A program made the position numbers and the translations under genes. Positions 28,817 to 37,501 of a stretch of 64,000 nt of DNA are shown piece by piece. This stretch comes from Variovorax boronicumulans (GTDB lineage Bacteria > Pseudomonadota > Gammaproteobacteria > Burkholderiales > Burkholderiaceae_C). The stretch is from the NCBI RefSeq assembly GCF_007677875.1, contig NZ_VEDO01000003.1, forward strand, positions 186,001 through 250,000, read 5' to 3'. The notes below the pieces were generated by a model, which did no database searches, was not told where the DNA came from, and saw only the letters and a list, made by a program, of their open reading frames with translations. Positions within the stretch are counted from its first letter, which is position 1, and the number at the start of each line of letters is the position of its first letter.

Positions 28817-29161
28817 TCAATGCACCTTGAAGAAGCCGTGCCGCTCGGCCAGCAACGCCAGGATGCGGCGCGGATCGGAGACGAAGTGCTGGCCGTTGAC
28901 CGTCTGCGCATCGGTCGGCGGCGGCAAACCATCGCCGAAGATCAGCACGGGCAGGCCCTGGTGGTCGGCATCGAGCGCGGCCACCACGGCCGCGCGGGGC
29001 TTGGCGAAGGCCACGCGCTCCACGTCCAGCTGGGCGCCGCGCGTGGGATCGGTGGCCAGCAGGCCCTCGATGGGCAGGCAGTCGATGCAGACGAATTGCT
29101 CGCCCGGGTACTTGGCGTCGCTGAAGCCGGGTTGCAACAGGATCAGGCGGTCGTTGGCCAT
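28817..29161 (-). CDS. DUF3088 protein
   Basis: A 114-residue soluble protein. The N-terminus LILLQPGFSDAKYPGEQFVC is followed by IDCLPIEGLL, giving a CxxC motif (VCIDC) that recalls thioredoxin-like folds, and the body ends with VSDPRRILALLAERHGFFKVH. This matches my memory of the DUF3088 family. It starts 11 bases after the stop of the peroxiredoxin gene and is probably co-transcribed with it, so a redox-related role is a reasonable guess. The 176 bases downstream, up to the reductase gene, contain no other gene. Confidence 0.75.
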   Translation of the reverse strand: MANDRLILLQPGFSDAKYPGEQFVCIDCLPIEGLLATDPTRGAQLDVERVAFAKPRAAVVAALDADHQGLPVLIFGDGLPPPTDAQTVNGQHFVSDPRRILALLAERHGFFKVH

Positions 29162-29172
29162 GGCGCGGCCTC

Positions 29173-29814
29173 TCAGCGGTTCGGCTGCGGCGTGATGCGC
29201 AGGTAGGGCCGCACCGCGGTGTAGCCCTTGGGGAAGCGCTCGGCGAGTTCCTGGGGATCCTGCAGGCTGGGCAGGATGACCACATCGTCGCCATCCTTCC
29301 AATTGGCCGGCGTGGCGACCTTGTGGCTGTCGGTCAGCTGCAGCGAATCGATGACGCGCAGGATCTCGTCGAAGTTGCGGCCGGTGCTGGCCGGGTAGGT
29401 GATGGTGGCGCGCACCACCTTCTTCGGGTCGATGATGAAAACGCTGCGCACGGTGGCCGTGGCCGAGGCATTGGGATGGATCAGGTCGTAGAGCTCGGAC
29501 ACCTTGCGGTCGGCATCGGCCAGGATCGGGAACTGCACCGAGGTCTTCTGCGTGTCGTCGATGTCGGCGATCCACTGCTGGTGCTTGTCGACCGGGTCGA
29601 CGCTGATCGCAATCGGCTTGACGCCGCGCCTGGCGAACTCGCCCGACAGCGCAGCCGTCTTGCCCAGTTCGGTGGTGCACACCGGTGTGAAGTCGGCGGG
29701 GTGCGAGAAGAGTACGACCCAGTCGTTGCCGGCCCAGGCGTGGAAGTCGATGGGCCCGAGGCTGGATTGCTGGGAGAAATCGGGGGCGGTGTCGCCCAGG
29801 CGGAGAGTGGCCAT
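29173..29814 (-). CDS. 1-Cys peroxiredoxin (Prx6 type)
   Basis: A 213-residue peroxiredoxin that reduces hydrogen peroxide and organic peroxides. The peroxidatic cysteine lies in HPADFTPVCTTELG, with the catalytic Thr and the partner Arg in the downstream TVRSVFIIDP segment. A long C-terminal extension (RPYLRITPQPNR) marks the Prx6 subfamily. No resolving cysteine is visible. The start at 29814 gives the usual MATLRLGDTAPDF opening. The following DUF3088 gene has a CxxC motif and could supply electrons, which is speculation. Confidence 0.93.
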   Translation of the reverse strand: MATLRLGDTAPDFSQQSSLGPIDFHAWAGNDWVVLFSHPADFTPVCTTELGKTAALSGEFARRGVKPIAISVDPVDKHQQWIADIDDTQKTSVQFPILADADRKVSELYDLIHPNASATATVRSVFIIDPKKVVRATITYPASTGRNFDEILRVIDSLQLTDSHKVATPANWKDGDDVVILPSLQDPQELAERFPKGYTAVRPYLRITPQPNR

Positions 29815-29893
29815 GGAGGGTTCCGGTGAGAGGAGGGACGCTCCGAGTATTCGGAAGGCGCCCGGCGGGACCAACGAATTTCTGCTTCTATGC

Positions 29894-30244
29894 TTAGACG
29901 CCGGACGCCAGGCTGCCCAGCAGACCCAGGGCCACCAGCACCGCGCCAGCCCGCAGCAGCCGCACGATGCGCCGGGGCGCATAGCTCAGCGTGAGCACCA
30001 CGGCCAGCGCCGCCACCGTCATCGCGCCGAACCAGAACACCCAGCCCTGGGCGCTGCCATAGCCTGCCATGGCGGCCCACAGCGACAGCGCCAGGCCCAG
30101 CGCGCCGCCCAGCCGCATCCAGCGCCGCAGCGCGGCCGGTGGTGCGGTGCCACGGCCCTTGTAGTCCTCGTAGTGGCGGTCCATCGCCAGGCTCAATGCC
30201 GAGAAACCCGTCAGCGCGGCGGAGAAAGCGAGCAAGGCCTTCAT
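29894..30244 (-). CDS. DUF3325 membrane protein
   Basis: A 116-residue protein with three or four membrane segments (ALLAFSAALTGFSALSLAM at the start, then GGALGLALSLWAAMAGY and FWFGAMTVAALAVVLTL). The central MDRHYEDYKGRG is the typical soluble loop of DUF3325 proteins encoded next to siderophore-uptake PepSY proteins. Its start overlaps the stop of the PepSY gene (ATGA). Function is unknown; it is probably an accessory to an iron-linked membrane complex. Confidence 0.78.
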   Translation of the reverse strand: MKALLAFSAALTGFSALSLAMDRHYEDYKGRGTAPPAALRRWMRLGGALGLALSLWAAMAGYGSAQGWVFWFGAMTVAALAVVLTLSYAPRRIVRLLRAGAVLVALGLLGSLASGV

Positions 30245-31920
30245 CGGCCGGCCCCCGCAGGTTCGAGCCGCGGCTCGGTCGCGCGGACGCCAGCGTCGGC
30301 CTTGGCAGCGGCCGCGCGTGGCTTGGCCGCCGGCTTGCGCTTGCCCGTAGACCAGGCCGCCACGAGCAGGCCGGCGCCCAGGGCAAAGGCGGTCAGGTCG
30401 AATCCGGCGATGCGCCATTGCCCGGCCGGCAGGCTCGTGAGCAGGCCCATGCCGCCGGTCCAGGGATTCAGCAGCGGTAGCAGCGCGAACAGCAGGCCGC
30501 CCAGCGCCAGCTGGAGCTGCCACATGCGGCGGGCCGGCCAGGCCAGGCCGGCGACGGCGGCCAGGCCCCAGGTCCAGAAGAAGCAGGCGATCTCGGTGGC
30601 GGCCCTGTCGGCGATGCCCACGGGCACCAGGCGGTTGGCCCAGAAGAACGCGGCCATGGCCAGCGGCAGGCCGGCGATGGCGCCCAGGTTGAGGCCATCG
30701 ACCAGGCGCAGGCCGAAGCCCACGCGGCCGCCCTTGGCAAGCGCCTTGGCGTCCTTCTGACGCGCCTTGACGGACCACAGCAACAGGCCCGTGGCCACCA
30801 TCACGCACCCGGCCACGCCGGAGACGAAAAACAGCCAGCGCAGCAGCGGGTGCGCGAAGCGGCCGATGTGCAGGCCGTAGAGGACGCCCCGCGTGTCGGA
30901 GGCCGCGGCGATGTCTTCGCCGGCGCGGCCCAGCAACTGGCCGCTGGGCCCGTCGAAGGTCATGGAGCTCTGGTTGGCCGAGAGGGTGCCGCCTTCGTAC
31001 CGGTACAGCGTCACGCGGGCCGTGGCATCGCCCGGATTGCTGATGACGACGCGGCTGACGGGCGCGCCATGCCAGGCCGCGCTGGCCTGGCGCATCAGCG
31101 CATCCACGGCCACCAACGGCGCCGCGACGCCGGCAGCCTTCTGGTTGCTGAAGCCGGCCGACGAGGGAAAGACCTCGGCGATGAAGGTCTGGCGGTCGCC
31201 CTTGTAGACGGCCTGCTGGCCCCAGGGCATGTACAGGAACATCAGCGTGACGAGCCCCGTGTAGGTGATCATGAGGTGGTAGGGCAGGGCCAGCACGGCG
31301 GTGGCGTTGTGCGCGTCCAGCCAGGAGCGCTGGCCCTTCTTCGGCCGGAAGGTGAAGAAGTCCTGGAAGATGCGCTTGTGCGTGACGATGCCGCTGACGA
31401 TGGCCACCAACATGAACATCGCGCAACAACCCACGATCCAGCGGCCCCAGATCGCAGACATGTAGTGCAGGTCGAAATGCAGGCGGTAGAAGAAGTCGCC
31501 GCCGCGTGTCTCGCGCGGGGCTGCCACGGGCTGGCCGGTGGCCGGGTCCAGCGTGGCGGAGGCGAAGCGGGCGCGGCGCGGTCGCTCGTCGGCGCGCGGC
31601 GCGGAGGCAGCGACGGCCGCTAGCGGCACGGTCCATCCCGCGCGCAGCAGCGGCTCGCGTTCGCTGGGCAGATCGATGGTCCAGCGCGGGCTGCCGGCCG
31701 CTGCGCGCTGCAGATGCTGCAGTGCCAGGCCAGCGGCCTGCTCAGGCCGGGCCGGCGCGCTGGCCGTGCCAGTGTGCAACTCGGGCTTCATCCACAGGCT
31801 GATCTCGTCGCGGAAGTAGGCCGAGGTGCCGGCCGCGAACACCATGAACAGCACCCAGCCGACCAGCAGGCCCGACCAGGTGTGCAGCCAGGCCATGGAC
31901 TGGCGAAAGCCTTCCTTCAT
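30241..31920 (-). CDS. PepSY-associated TM protein, iron-uptake linked
   Basis: A 559-residue inner-membrane protein of the PepSY_TM family. A first membrane segment (LHTWSGLLVGWVLFMVFAAG) follows the short N-terminus, a periplasmic region extends to about residue 190, and further membrane segments appear near 192-215, 240-260, 375-400 and in a four-segment C-terminal block. Conserved histidines in LHTWSG, LHFDLHY and YHLMITYTG could bind haem. Relatives such as FsrB and FoxB act in ferric siderophore reduction in the inner membrane. It overlaps both neighbours by 4 bases. The Lys/Ala-rich tail is soluble. Confidence 0.85.
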   Translation of the reverse strand: MKEGFRQSMAWLHTWSGLLVGWVLFMVFAAGTSAYFRDEISLWMKPELHTGTASAPARPEQAAGLALQHLQRAAAGSPRWTIDLPSEREPLLRAGWTVPLAAVAASAPRADERPRRARFASATLDPATGQPVAAPRETRGGDFFYRLHFDLHYMSAIWGRWIVGCCAMFMLVAIVSGIVTHKRIFQDFFTFRPKKGQRSWLDAHNATAVLALPYHLMITYTGLVTLMFLYMPWGQQAVYKGDRQTFIAEVFPSSAGFSNQKAAGVAAPLVAVDALMRQASAAWHGAPVSRVVISNPGDATARVTLYRYEGGTLSANQSSMTFDGPSGQLLGRAGEDIAAASDTRGVLYGLHIGRFAHPLLRWLFFVSGVAGCVMVATGLLLWSVKARQKDAKALAKGGRVGFGLRLVDGLNLGAIAGLPLAMAAFFWANRLVPVGIADRAATEIACFFWTWGLAAVAGLAWPARRMWQLQLALGGLLFALLPLLNPWTGGMGLLTSLPAGQWRIAGFDLTAFALGAGLLVAAWSTGKRKPAAKPRAAAAKADAGVRATEPRLEPAGAGR

Positions 31921-32219
31921 GCCGCTGCTCCTGCGCCTTGCGCCAGCCACAGGCCGCCGGCCAGCAGCAGGCAGGGCAGGGCCAGGCCGCCCCAGGCATG
32001 CCAGGCGCTGCGCGCCGCGAACGCCCACAGCACGGCACAGGTGTAGACGACGAAGGACGCCAAGGTGCCTGTGATCACCGCTTCGGCGCGGTGCAGCGGC
32101 AGGTACAGCGCCGCGGTCGTGGCGGCCAGGGCCGACAGCGCATAGCCGCCGCCGATGGCGGCCAGGGCACGCGAGGCCACCGCGAGGCGGTAGCGCGCGC
32201 CGATCTTTTCCTTCGACAT
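31917..32219 (-). CDS. DUF3649 membrane protein
   Basis: A 100-residue protein with three membrane segments (ALAAIGGGYALSALAATTAA, EAVITGTLASFVVYTCAVLW and a C-terminal helix). It matches the DUF3649 iron-uptake accessory family, whose conserved GGGYALSA segment is present. It is the first gene of the three-gene operon with the PepSY and DUF3325 proteins. A Fur-like site lies about 90 bases upstream, so repression by iron is likely. No TonB-dependent receptor is visible in the window. Confidence 0.8.
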   Translation of the reverse strand: MSKEKIGARYRLAVASRALAAIGGGYALSALAATTAALYLPLHRAEAVITGTLASFVVYTCAVLWAFAARSAWHAWGGLALPCLLLAGGLWLAQGAGAAA

Positions 32220-32307
32220 CCCTCGTCTTCCTTCGGCCTCGGTGGGCCGGCTGGGCCCGGCATGGCGGGCTGGCGGGGACAGGCATCCCCGGAAGCGGGC
32301 GATGTTA

Positions 32308-32326
32308 AATGAAAACTACTCGCAAT
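32308..32326 (-). promoter_or_regulatory. Candidate Fur box upstream of the DUF3649 operon
   Basis: The 19 bases match 13 of the 18 specified positions of the symmetric Fur consensus AATGAGAATNATTCTCATT. They lie in an AT-richer patch in the gap between the DUF3649 gene and the diguanylate cyclase gene. The match is moderate, but the downstream gene types are iron-regulated in other proteobacteria. Confidence 0.5.
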
Positions 32327-32357
32327 TGGATGCTTCGCCGACCAAGACGGCGTGCCT

Positions 32358-33833
32358 TCACTCCACGTCCGTCAGCACCACGCGGTTGCGTCCACCGTGC
32401 TTGGCCTCGTAGAGCGCCCGGTCGGCCGCCTGCAGCAGCCGGTCCAGGCCGGCGTCGGCCGGCTGGTTCACGCTGGCGCCGATGCTGACCGTGAATCCGA
32501 GGGTGCGGCCCTGGCCCAGGTCCACGGCGGTCTCGGCGCAGGCCTGGCGGACGCGCTCGGCCACCGCGCGCGTGTGTGCATGGTCAGCCCCGGGCAGCAG
32601 CACGGCGAACTCCTCGCCGCCCAGCCGCCCGAGCAGCAGCGGGCCATCGGGCAGTTGGTCGGCGACGAGGTTGGCAGCCAGGACGATGACCTGATCCCCC
32701 ACGGCATGGCCGTAGGTGTCGTTGACGCTCTTGAAACGGTCGATGTCCAGCACCAGGAGGCCCACGCCCTGTCGGGCGGTGCGGGCGCTGCGCAAGGCAT
32801 TGCCGGCCTGCTCGGCGAAGGCGCGGCGGTTCATGGTGCCGGTCATCGGGTCGTGCTCGGCCAGGTGGCGCAGCTGCGCCATCAGGACGCGGTTGGCGGC
32901 CATGGCGCTGGCCACCGCCAGCGGCGAGATCGCGATCAGCGTCACGCCCAGGCGCACCGACATCAGCATGGCTGGCGTTTCGATCTGCACCGCGGTGTCG
33001 AGCACTCCCTTGGAGATCGCCACCAGCGTCCAGGCCGTGGTCAGCATCGACAGCACGGCGGTGGGGAACACGCCATAGCGCATGCCGCACCACAGCAGCG
33101 CCGGCACGGGGAAGGCCACGGCGCCGGGCCCGCCGACCACCAGGGCGGCCGCCATGGAGGCCAGCAGGGCCAGCAGCGGCGCGGCGCGGCGCAGCGGTGG
33201 CATGCTCTTGCGCCACTGGCGCACCACCTCGCGGTGCTGCGCCGTGGGAATGCTCAGCACGGCCGGCAGGATGGTGAAGTAGTTGAGCAGTTCGCTGGCG
33301 AACCAGGACAGGGCGGACTCCAGCGCCGTGCCGCCGAAGGCCATCGGCCCGACGACGCTGCCGGCCAGGCCGCCTGCCACCGAGGCCAGGCCCGCGATCC
33401 CGAGCAACTGCAGTACGCCCGCAGCGCCCAGGAGCTTGCGCGCATCGGCTCCGAAGGGCTGGGCCAGCAGCAGATAGCCGGTGACCACGCTGGCAAAGTT
33501 GGTCAGCGTGAGCAACACCGAGATGGGCAGCGGATCGCCGACGATGAAGCCGGCCAGCAGGTGGCCGACGCAGGCGCCGACCCAGCCGGCCGCGGTGTCC
33601 AGCCGCGGAAAGCGGATGAACAGGCCCAGCAGCAATGCGTTGGCGGGCCAGAAAACGGCGAGCTGGCCGGCCAGGCGGGTCCAGACGCCGAACAGGCAAA
33701 CCGCCGCCATGATGGCGGCCACCAGGACCCCCCCTGCGAACAGCTGCGCCGGACTCGCAGGCAGGGCCGGAACGCTCGGTTCCAGCATCTGCGGACGGGT
33801 CAGCTTGTCGCGTTGGGAGTTCATGGTCTGCAT
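32358..33833 (-). CDS. Membrane-bound diguanylate cyclase (MASE1-like-GGDEF)
   Basis: A 491-residue protein that should make cyclic di-GMP. About eight membrane segments (residues 30-310) form a MASE1-like sensory region, beginning with LFAGGVLVAAIMAAVCLFG and including FWPANALLLGLFIRFPRL, which is characteristic of that domain. The C-terminal GGDEF domain has DIDRFKSVNDTYGHAVGDQV and the active site GGEEF. No RxxD inhibitory site is obvious upstream of it. GGGAGA supports the start at 33833. It is apparently monocistronic and may feed into control of the flagellar genes, although they are 25 kb away. Confidence 0.9.
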   Translation of the reverse strand: MQTMNSQRDKLTRPQMLEPSVPALPASPAQLFAGGVLVAAIMAAVCLFGVWTRLAGQLAVFWPANALLLGLFIRFPRLDTAAGWVGACVGHLLAGFIVGDPLPISVLLTLTNFASVVTGYLLLAQPFGADARKLLGAAGVLQLLGIAGLASVAGGLAGSVVGPMAFGGTALESALSWFASELLNYFTILPAVLSIPTAQHREVVRQWRKSMPPLRRAAPLLALLASMAAALVVGGPGAVAFPVPALLWCGMRYGVFPTAVLSMLTTAWTLVAISKGVLDTAVQIETPAMLMSVRLGVTLIAISPLAVASAMAANRVLMAQLRHLAEHDPMTGTMNRRAFAEQAGNALRSARTARQGVGLLVLDIDRFKSVNDTYGHAVGDQVIVLAANLVADQLPDGPLLLGRLGGEEFAVLLPGADHAHTRAVAERVRQACAETAVDLGQGRTLGFTVSIGASVNQPADAGLDRLLQAADRALYEAKHGGRNRVVLTDVE

Positions 33834-33967
33834 TGCGTCTCCCTGCTTGGTGGGGGCGGGTAGGCGCGCAAGCGTGCCAGTCAACGCAAATTGTTGCAGA
33901 TGTCCGCGCTGGTCGCGCCGGAGATTTGTGAATTTCCAACATCAAATTGGCCGAGGCAGGCCATTGA

Positions 33968-33987
33968 CGCGCAGCAAATGCTGCGTG
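33968..33987 (-). terminator. Weak hairpin after the long CoA operon
   Basis: CGCAGC (33970-33975) and GCTGCG (33980-33985) form a short stem around AAAT, extendable by two pairs if a G-U is allowed. It lies 22 bases beyond the last stop codon of the minus-strand operon. There is no U-rich tail, so it is at best a weak or Rho-assisted end. Confidence 0.3.
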
Positions 33988-34009
33988 CTGGGCAGCGTTG
34001 CGCTGGGTA

Positions 34010-34978
34010 TCAGTCCACGGTGGCGCCCGAGGCCTTGACGATGCGCTCCCATTTCGCCAACTCGCTGCGCGTGTAGTCGGCGAACTCCCGCGGGCTGTTG
34101 CCCACCGGTTCGGCGCCCAGTCCGGCCAGGCGTTCGCGCACGGCTGGCTGGCGCACGATCTGGGCGATCTCCTGCGACACGCGGTTCACGATCTCTGCCG
34201 GCGTCTGCGGCGGCGCCCAGACCCCGTACCAGGTGCTGATGTCGTAGCCGGCCACGCCGGATTCGGCGATGGTCGGCACGTCCGGCAAGGCACTGGCGCG
34301 CTTGGCGGTGGTCACGGCGATGGCGCGCAGCTTGCCCGCGCGGATGTGGGCGATGCTGGACGGCATGGAGTCGAACATCAGCTGCGTCTGCCCGCCGATC
34401 ACGTCGGCCAGTGCCGGCCCGCTGCCTTTGTAGGGCACGTGCTGCATCTGCACGCCCGTGGCAATCTTGAAGGCCTCGCCCGCCAGGTGCGGCGCTGCCG
34501 CGTTGCCCGATGACGCGAAGTTGAGCCGGTTCGGATCGGCTTTGGCCGCGGCGATGATGTCCTGCACCGTCTTGAAACCGAGCGATGGCGAGGCCACCAG
34601 CACCAGCGGCACGTCGGCGATCAGACTCACGGGGGCGAAGTCGCGGATCGCGTCGTAGGGCGGCTTCTTGTACAGGCTGGGGTTGATGACGTGGATGGAG
34701 GCGTTGACCAGCAGCGTATAGCCGTCTCCCGGCGCCTTGGCCACGATGTCGGCGCCGATCATGCCGCTCGCGCCGGGCTTGTTGTCCACCACCACGGGCT
34801 GGCCGAGCCGGCCTTCGAGCTGCTGGGCCACGATCCTGCCCAGGATGTCGGTGGGCCCGCCGGGCGGATAGGGAATGACCATGCGGATGGGCTTGCTGGG
34901 CCAGGTCTGGGCCAGCGTGATGCCGCTGGCCGTGGCCAGCAGCAGCGCGGCGAGCGCGCGGCGGTTCAGATGGGGCAT
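34010..34978 (-). CDS. Bug/TctC family periplasmic substrate-binding protein (second)
   Basis: A 322-residue receptor with a signal peptide cleaved after ITLAQ (about residue 24). Ligand loops are PYPPGGPTD and FASSGNAAAPHL, followed by HVPYKGSGPALADVIGGQT. It is the last gene of the long operon and follows a CaiB-type CoA transferase after 25 bases. Clear divergence from the other three operon-encoded binding proteins suggests a different ligand or an old duplication. No TctA/TctB permease is adjacent. Confidence 0.92.
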   Translation of the reverse strand: MPHLNRRALAALLLATASGITLAQTWPSKPIRMVIPYPPGGPTDILGRIVAQQLEGRLGQPVVVDNKPGASGMIGADIVAKAPGDGYTLLVNASIHVINPSLYKKPPYDAIRDFAPVSLIADVPLVLVASPSLGFKTVQDIIAAAKADPNRLNFASSGNAAAPHLAGEAFKIATGVQMQHVPYKGSGPALADVIGGQTQLMFDSMPSSIAHIRAGKLRAIAVTTAKRASALPDVPTIAESGVAGYDISTWYGVWAPPQTPAEIVNRVSQEIAQIVRQPAVRERLAGLGAEPVGNSPREFADYTRSELAKWERIVKASGATVD

Positions 34979-35003
34979 GTCTCGTCTCCTCGTTGTCGTG
35001 GGA

Positions 35004-36176
35004 TCAGCCCTGCACGGCGATGCCGCCCTGTTCCAGCGCCGCCACCTCGTCGGCTGCGTAGCCGAGCTCGGCCAGCACCGCGCGGGTGTGCTGCCCCGTG
35101 GCCGGTGCCGGCGGGATCGGCCCGCCGCGCGGCGTGCCTGGCAGGTAGGGCATGGGCAGGGTCTGGTAGGGCGGCTGCGCCAGCGTGCCGAAGGTGCCCA
35201 TGTGCTGCATCTGCGGGTGGTCGCGGAACTGCGCGTAGTCCTGCACCTCGGCGCATAGCACGTCGGCCGCTTCCAGCGTGGCGATCCAATGGGCGCTGGG
35301 CTGCCCGGCCAGTTGTTCGGCGATGGCCGTGTTGAGCGCAGCAGCGTTGCGGCCGCGCGCGTGGTTGTCGGCATAGTCCGGGTCGCTGCGCCACGCGTCG
35401 CGGCCCAGCGCCGTGCACAGCCGCTCCCACATGTCCTGGCGCAGTACCAGCAGCGTGACGAAGCCGTCCTCCGTGCGGAACACGCCCGAAGGCACGGCCG
35501 TGGGCGGCGCCTGGCGGCCCGCGAACAGCGCGCTCTCGACGATCGGCGCGGCCTGGAAGGCGGCGCAGCATTCGGCCAGCGAGACCTGCACATGCCGGCC
35601 CCGGCCAGTGCGGCTGCGCGCGTAGAGCGCCGCACCCAGCGCCTGCGTGGCGTACAGCGCCGAGACGGTGTCGGGCACGAGCATGCCGATGCGGCGCGGC
35701 CGGCCATCGGCCTCGCGGTTGAGCATGGCCAGGCCCGTGTAGGCCTGCAGCACGGAATCGGTGCCCGGCTTGTCGACCCAGGGCCCGCTCGCACCGAAGC
35801 CCGAGATCGACAGGTAGACCAGGCCGGGGTGGCGCGCGCAGAGCGTGGCCGCGTCCAGGCCCAGGCGGGCCATCACGGCCGGCCGGAAGTTCTCGACCAG
35901 CACGTCGGCCTGCGCGGCCAGACGTTCGATGGCGGCCCGGCCAGAGGGCTTGCGCGCGTCGATGCACAGCGAGCGCTTGCCCAGATTGCTGGCCACCGCG
36001 AGCGGCGTCATGCCGGCCTCGCCGCCGCCCATCACGCGGATCCAGTCGCCGCCAGGCGGCTCGACCTTGACCACGTCGGCCCCTTGCAGGGCCAGCAGCG
36101 TCGCGCAGTAGGGGCCGGCCACGCCCTGGCTCATGTCCAGCACGCGCAGGCCGGCGTATGCCTGGTCCTGGAGCAT
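35004..36176 (-). CDS. CaiB/BaiF family (class III) CoA transferase
   Basis: A 390-residue enzyme that moves CoA between carboxylic acids. The N-terminus GLRVLDMSQGVAGPYCATLL is typical, followed by GADVVKVEPPGGDWIR. The catalytic aspartate should be the one in KPGTDSVLQAYTG, at the position of Asp169 in formyl-CoA transferase. The start at 36176 overlaps the stop of the upstream binding protein by one base (TGATG); a longer start at 36218 would extend into that gene. It is likely to activate the imported acid using a CoA donor such as succinyl-CoA or acetyl-CoA. Confidence 0.92.
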   Translation of the reverse strand: MLQDQAYAGLRVLDMSQGVAGPYCATLLALQGADVVKVEPPGGDWIRVMGGGEAGMTPLAVASNLGKRSLCIDARKPSGRAAIERLAAQADVLVENFRPAVMARLGLDAATLCARHPGLVYLSISGFGASGPWVDKPGTDSVLQAYTGLAMLNREADGRPRRIGMLVPDTVSALYATQALGAALYARSRTGRGRHVQVSLAECCAAFQAAPIVESALFAGRQAPPTAVPSGVFRTEDGFVTLLVLRQDMWERLCTALGRDAWRSDPDYADNHARGRNAAALNTAIAEQLAGQPSAHWIATLEAADVLCAEVQDYAQFRDHPQMQHMGTFGTLAQPPYQTLPMPYLPGTPRGGPIPPAPATGQHTRAVLAELGYAADEVAALEQGGIAVQG

Positions 36177-37141
36177 CACTCGACCTTCACCCCCGTGGCG
36201 GCGACCACCTTCTTCCACTTGTCGATCTCGGCCGCGATCTGGCGGCCGAAGTCGTCGGGCGCATTCACCACCGGCGCGGCGCCCATCTCCTGCAGGCGCT
36301 GTGCAGCGGCCGGCTGGCGCAGCAGCTCGGCGACGCTGCGCTGCAGCAGGTCGACGACGGGCCTGGGCGTTCCCGCGGGCGCCAGCAGTCCGAACCAGGC
36401 GCTGGCTTCGTAGCCCGGCACGCCGCTCTCGGCCACGGTGGGGATGTCGGGCGTGCCCGGCCAGCGCTGGGCCGTGGTGACCGCCAGCGCGCGGATGTGG
36501 CCGGACTGGATGTGGGCCATCGACGAGGGCAGGTTGTCCACGCCCACGGGGATCTGCCCGCCGATCAGGTCGGTCAGCATCGGGCCGCCGCCTTTGTACG
36601 GGATGTGCACCATGTCGACGCCGGCCATCATCTTGAGCAGCTCCACGCTCATGTGCGGCGAACCGCCCGCGCTCGTGGAGCCGAAGCTGAGCTTGCCGGG
36701 CTGCGCGCGCGCCATGGCCAGCAGTTCGGGCAGGGTCTTGACGGGCAGCTGCGCGTTGACGGTGATGACGTTGGGCGTGCTGGCCACGCAGGTAATGGGT
36801 GCGAAGTCGGCCACCGGGTCGTAGGGCAGGGCCTTGTTCAGCGCGCTGTTGATGCCATGCGAGCTGATCGTGGCCATGACGAGCGTGTAGCCGTCGGCCG
36901 GCGCCTTGGCGACGGCCAGCGATCCGATGGCGCCGCTCGCGCCGGCCCGGTTCTCGACCGTGAAGCTCTGGCCCAGCTTCTCGCCGAGCCCGGCCGCCAC
37001 CAGGCGGGCCAGCAGGTCGGTCGTGCCGCCGGGCGGGTAGGGCACGATCAGGCGCACGGGCTTGGTGGGGTAGGGAGCCTGGGCCAGCACGGGCGCAGCG
37101 GCCAGCGCAGCCACGGCGTGCAGGGCGGTGCGGCGCTTCAT
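36176..37141 (-). CDS. Bug/TctC family periplasmic substrate-binding protein (third)
   Basis: A 321-residue receptor with a short signal peptide (cleavage near VLAQA, about residue 21). Ligand loops read PYPPGGTTD and FGSTSAGGSPHM, the latter unlike the SSGNG form of its operon partners. HIPYKGGGPMLTDLIGGQI follows. Its start overlaps the stop of the small AtuA-like gene (ATGA) and its stop overlaps the CoA transferase start, so translation is coupled across all three genes. It is predicted to capture a carboxylate in the periplasm. Confidence 0.92.
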   Translation of the reverse strand: MKRRTALHAVAALAAAPVLAQAPYPTKPVRLIVPYPPGGTTDLLARLVAAGLGEKLGQSFTVENRAGASGAIGSLAVAKAPADGYTLVMATISSHGINSALNKALPYDPVADFAPITCVASTPNVITVNAQLPVKTLPELLAMARAQPGKLSFGSTSAGGSPHMSVELLKMMAGVDMVHIPYKGGGPMLTDLIGGQIPVGVDNLPSSMAHIQSGHIRALAVTTAQRWPGTPDIPTVAESGVPGYEASAWFGLLAPAGTPRPVVDLLQRSVAELLRQPAAAQRLQEMGAAPVVNAPDDFGRQIAAEIDKWKKVVAATGVKVE

Positions 37142-37500
37142 GCCGCCACCTTCTCGGGGTGGTTGCGCAGCGCGCCCATCAGCGACTCGGGCACGTCGAT
37201 CGGAAGGCGCAGCAGCGCCGCCGACATGGCCTTGCCGTACTGGTCCAGCGCAAGGCTGCGCGAGACGCCGCCGCCCAGCGCGCCGTGCGCGACGAAGTTG
37301 ATCGCGTGCAGGCCGTCCACGGGATAGCGCAGCACCTCGCCCGTGATCGCGCCCTGGTAGAACGCCTTCACGCGCTCGGCGGTCAGCTGTTCGACCAGCA
37401 GCGGGTACAGCGCCGGCTCGTACGCGAACACGGCGATGTTGACGGTGTTGCCCTTGTCGCCGGATCGGCAGTGGGCCAGGTGTTGGAGCATCACTTGCAT
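37138..37500 (-). CDS. AtuA C-terminal-domain protein
   Basis: A 120-residue protein equivalent to the C-terminal domain of long AtuA proteins. The diagnostic LAHCRSGDKGNTVNIAVFAY segment near the N-terminus and INFVAHGALGGGVSRSLALD are present. It starts two bases beyond the stop of the AtuA N-terminal gene (TGAGATG), so the two halves are made together and presumably associate. AtuA (PA2886 type) belongs to the acyclic terpene utilisation pathway, but its biochemical activity is not established. Many betaproteobacteria carry the split form. Confidence 0.85.
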   Translation of the reverse strand: MQVMLQHLAHCRSGDKGNTVNIAVFAYEPALYPLLVEQLTAERVKAFYQGAITGEVLRYPVDGLHAINFVAHGALGGGVSRSLALDQYGKAMSAALLRLPIDVPESLMGALRNHPEKVAA

Positions 37501-37501
37501 C

